Source: Halorubrum coriense DSM 10284
GTDB taxonomy: Archaea > Halobacteriota > Halobacteria > Halobacteriales > Haloferacaceae
Reading direction: 5' to 3'
Assembly (NCBI RefSeq): GCF_000337035.1
Contig: NZ_AOJL01000026.1
Coordinates: 1 to 64,000 of the forward strand
Length of the DNA: 64,000 nt
Part shown: positions 61,760 through 64,000 of the stretch, piece after piece
How the letters are laid out: the number at the start of each line of letters is the position of its first letter
Position numbering within the stretch: position 1 is the stretch's first letter
Notes under the pieces: generated by a model
Told to the model about the DNA's origin: nothing
The model's input: only the letters and a program-made list of their open reading frames with translations
Databases searched by the model: none
Position numbers and translations under genes: made by a program

Positions 61760-63004
61760 TCAGATCGGCTGTTCCAATCGCCAATTGCTCTCCTCCGGTT
61801 CAAGATTACTCGAATCGGATCCGGACTCCGCAAGGATGCCGGAATGATACAGCATCTGTTTGAACTGGTACGCGACCACCGAACGGTACACATGCGGCTC
61901 TAACAACGAGGCTGTGATCAAATCACCGTCGCCAGTCAGTACTGCAGAACGTGCCTCTTCCGTATCCCGAATAAAGAACTCGACCGCGAATGTAGGTGAG
62001 GTATCAAACAGATGCTCCACAACGGCAGGAAGAACCGGCGGCTGATCGTTGTTCTGAAGCTCTTGAACGTGTTTTACGAGCATCTGTGTTGCCGGAAAAG
62101 AGAACACGACCCGTCGAGCGACATACGCCCAGTCTGATGCTAACTGGGTTAGTCTCGTCCGCTCCCTCTTCCATGACTTGAACTCTTCTAAAACAGAGTT
62201 CAATGACTGCTCGTGTTTTTGTAACCCGAATCGAACCACTTCCTCACCCAAAGGAGATAGGACATCGGAGCCATCTGGTTGTTTCTCTATCAACCCGAGG
62301 AATGCAGCACCGTCCCTGGCACTTCTGAAATCCCTCACTACGTACTCTTCGAGAACATTCTCAGTCGGCTCCGGATGATAGACACAGAATGGATATCCGA
62401 GATAGTTTTTCGGACGGTTGAGATGAAACGACTGGTCAGCAACACGCTGCGGGCCGGCTTGAAAACGTATCGTCGATGCCTCTCGACCGACCTGTGTGCC
62501 AACTACTCGCGGTTTCTCAAGCACATCTACCGACTGATCTTCCGTTACTCCGAGAACACCGATATTTAACTCTCGACCAAGTGCTCGAGTTTCCGACGAG
62601 ATAGAACTTCGGGGAGCGGCTAAAAACCCGAGATTCGCTTCTTGTAGCCGGTCATGAGCTTGAACAATTCCCGTCTCCGTGTCGACCTGTCCGGTCGATC
62701 CATGTCCCTTCGCTTCAACGACGACCAGAGGCGGCGAATCTAGATCTCCATGGTGACCACGAAACGAGTCACTCGCAATCGAACCGGCACCAACAAGATC
62801 CGGATATCCTGAGCCTACACGCACATGATTAAATGGTGCTAACGTTTCAGTTACCTCCTGTGAGATTGGGACACCATTCAACCACTGGTCGGTAGAGAAT
62901 TGAGTGTCGACGACTGCGTATCCTGAATCCTGTCTTGGTCTTGAAAACAACTGCTCTTTTGTCGTTGCTAGCACTTCTGGTTCAGTCATTGACAGTGCTT
63001 CCAT
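61760..63004 (-). CDS. PD-(D/E)XK restriction endonuclease-like protein
   Basis: A 414-residue protein, start ATG 63004 (ATG 62989 is an alternative). The N-terminal ~150 residues look like a restriction-endonuclease fold: 'VRVGSGYPDLVGAG' (Asp69) and 'PPLVVVEAKGHGSTG' (Glu97-x-Lys99). The rest is helical and beta mixed, with 'VVRFGLQKHEQSLNSVLEEF' and 'VVEHLFDTSPTFAVEFFIRD'. It converges on the modification operon with a 40-base gap. A restriction partner that spares 7-deazaguanine-modified DNA is plausible (inference). Confidence 0.7.
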   Translation of the reverse strand: MEALSMTEPEVLATTKEQLFSRPRQDSGYAVVDTQFSTDQWLNGVPISQEVTETLAPFNHVRVGSGYPDLVGAGSIASDSFRGHHGDLDSPPLVVVEAKGHGSTGQVDTETGIVQAHDRLQEANLGFLAAPRSSISSETRALGRELNIGVLGVTEDQSVDVLEKPRVVGTQVGREASTIRFQAGPQRVADQSFHLNRPKNYLGYPFCVYHPEPTENVLEEYVVRDFRSARDGAAFLGLIEKQPDGSDVLSPLGEEVVRFGLQKHEQSLNSVLEEFKSWKRERTRLTQLASDWAYVARRVVFSFPATQMLVKHVQELQNNDQPPVLPAVVEHLFDTSPTFAVEFFIRDTEEARSAVLTGDGDLITASLLEPHVYRSVVAYQFKQMLYHSGILAESGSDSSNLEPEESNWRLEQPI

Positions 63005-63143
63005 ACACAAGCAGAACTGTTCCTACATGAAATAGGTCCGTAATGGTTCACATCCGTATAAACAGTAACACGGATCGATTTGTGAATGTTCGAGCACAGA
63101 GGTAGCCACTCCACGAAGAGAGCAAGCGAGTTTGAGAGGAGAC

Positions 63144-63395
63144 CTAATCCGATCTGGGGTCTTCAATGAGCTGCCAGAGTGCCGTCGGTTCGTGAACATA
63201 TTCAATAAACTCCGCAGCATGAAGTCTATCTAGCCTTTTTGTAACGGTCGGCCTCGATAAATCTGTGAAATCAACAAGTGCACCTGTTGTGAGATTGCCT
63301 TTGGATACAAACTCATCAATTACTTTCTCAGTATTCTCGTCGATTCTCAGGGGCATACTTACGTTATGTCTTGTCTGGTTCCTATTATCTCTCAT
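63144..63395 (-). CDS. Winged-helix transcription regulator
   Basis: An 83-residue protein from the ATG at 63395 (63398 and 63356 are alternatives). 'RIDENTEKVIDEFVSKGNLT' and 'TDLSRPTVTKRLDRLHAAEF' form a winged helix like haloarchaeal MarR/ArsR-type small regulators. A GGAGGT lies about 20 bases upstream and a TTATACTTA-like element further up. It could regulate the nuclease gene that follows 140 bases downstream on the same strand, or the gene starting at 63557. Confidence 0.65.
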   Translation of the reverse strand: MRDNRNQTRHNVSMPLRIDENTEKVIDEFVSKGNLTTGALVDFTDLSRPTVTKRLDRLHAAEFIEYVHEPTALWQLIEDPRSD

Positions 63396-63496
63396 CATAC
63401 ATATATGTAAATACTTACCTCCTTTACTATCCGTTAAGTATAAATGAGCAAAGATAGTAGAAGAGGTTGAACACTCGGTCCCAATGGGGCAGTCGG

Positions 63497-63547
63497 CTAG
63501 AAAGCCCGCGTGTTGGCGCACGCGGACCGGGTTCCCACCCTAGAAAG
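63497..63547 (+). other. Structured leader: two hairpins between 8-bp direct repeats
   Basis: CTAGAAAG occurs at 63497-63504 and again at 63540-63547. Between them lie a 7-bp hairpin CCGCGTG-TTGGCG-CACGCGG (63506-63525) and a small GGGT-TCCC-ACCC hairpin (63529-63540). The block ends 9 bases before the ATG at 63557. It may be a regulatory leader, an RNA, or the scar of an insertion; it does not fold as a tRNA. Confidence 0.45.
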
Positions 63548-63556
63548 TAAGAACCC

Positions 63557-64000
63557 ATGACAAAGAAGAGCTTCAGCGGCCAAGAGAACGTCGATCAGTT
63601 AGTTGAAGAAATAAGTCAAGTAGAATTTTATGCGCTCGGGGAAGGGCCGGCGGCGTGTCAGGTCTGCGACCGCAAGCTCCGGGAAGGCGACGAGCTGACC
63701 GCGTATGCCTTCCGGGCGGCTGGCAACCCCAGTTTTGAAATCGGATACGTGATGTGCGGGGCGGACGAGCACGCGCATCCGACGGAGTTCATGCGTGGCG
63801 TGGACGAACTCATCATCACGGGCCGAATCGGCCTGTGTACCGACGTGGCGACCCAATCATCGTGGCTGGTGGTTATCGCACCGGAACCAATTGTGGCGAG
63901 CCGACCCAAATCAAGCGATGCCCACACGATCGGTGAGGTGCCGACGCGCGACCTCGACCCCCTTCGCCAGGACATCCCTGAGGACGGTCCGACACTCACG
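63557..64000 (+). CDS. Hypothetical zinc-finger protein, 3' end outside the window
   Basis: An open frame from the ATG at 63557 to the window end (148 codons, no stop). It begins 'MTKKSFSGQENVDQLVEEI', then 'GPAACQVCDRKLREGDELTA' and 'FEIGYVMCGADEHAHP', a likely C-x2-C...C-x4-H metal site, and continues 'LIITGRIGLCTDVATQSSWL'. GC rises strongly over this gene compared with the locus to the left. No family with known function is recognised. Confidence 0.65.
   Translation, partial: MTKKSFSGQENVDQLVEEISQVEFYALGEGPAACQVCDRKLREGDELTAYAFRAAGNPSFEIGYVMCGADEHAHPTEFMRGVDELIITGRIGLCTDVATQSSWLVVIAPEPIVASRPKSSDAHTIGEVPTRDLDPLRQDIPEDGPTLT

Noticed and set aside
63481..63547. tRNA-like 'gggttcccaccc' T-arm lookalike near the right end
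   Set aside because: The loop does not fit the GTTCRANYC consensus and no acceptor, D or anticodon stems can be drawn around it.
1..64000. CRISPR array
   Set aside because: No regularly spaced identical repeats were seen. The only multi-copy repeats are the queC ends, which are kilobases apart and variable in length.

Overview
The window comes from a halophilic archaeon of the class Halobacteria (Halorubrum or a close relative is plausible; genus is inference). Proteins are strongly acidic, many genes are leaderless or ATGA-coupled, and families typical of haloarchaea recur: HTH_10/Bat regulators, an Htur_1727-type radical-SAM partner, CetZ, DUF5794, a PemK/MazF-winged-helix pair, HicAB and an IS1341-type TnpB. 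The first ~2.8 kb is very GC-rich core-like DNA (regulator, small ferredoxin-N-like protein, radical SAM/SPASM enzyme and its small partner). Composition then drops abruptly and the rest looks like a large accessory island.

Layout: 2.8-6.6 kb, a recombination module (ribbon-helix-helix protein plus tyrosine recombinase, and a second, membrane-anchored recombinase-like protein). 7-13.4 kb, mixed metabolic and quality-control genes (zinc protein, FKBP isomerase, HtpX, a PemK/MazF pair with a frameshifted toxin, PadR regulator, SOUL protein, SDR oxidoreductase). 14.4-34.8 kb, four cargo modules separated by four truncated direct repeats of the 3' end of queC, with the complete queC at the right. 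This looks like repeated integration at the queC 3' terminus. Cargo includes a TnpB element that split a toxin-like gene, a CetZ-like domain fused to two Cdc48-type AAA+ domains, HicAB, a pentapeptide-repeat two-TM protein and a Tat-exported protein. 34.8-37.6 kb, preQ0 synthesis and salvage (queC, queE, queD, YhhQ-type transporter). 38.2-63 kb, a large predicted DNA-modification/defence locus. 63.5-64 kb, a structured leader and a gene cut by the window end.

How the genes may work together: queD, queE and queC make preQ0. Two DpdA-type TGT paralogues (56.8-58.1 and 59.7-61.7 kb) would exchange guanine in DNA for preQ0. The second carries a C-terminal archaeosine-synthase (ArcS) core with the complete PC-x3-KPY-x2-S-x2-H motif, so the predicted end product is a preQ0-derived base, possibly deoxyarchaeosine (inference). 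A GHKL ATPase and a DUF6884-like protein sit in the same transcription unit. Two very large DEAD/DEAH helicases with DUF1998-like C-termini, a PLD-family protein, a P-loop ATPase, a winged-helix protein, a coiled-coil protein and PD-(D/E)XK-like nucleases would form the restricting arm. It resembles the bacterial Dpd island but has a different complement: no ParB-like DpdB was recognised, while GHKL and ArcS components are present.

No rRNA, tRNA or CRISPR array was recognised. All assignments come from reading motifs by eye; no database search was run.
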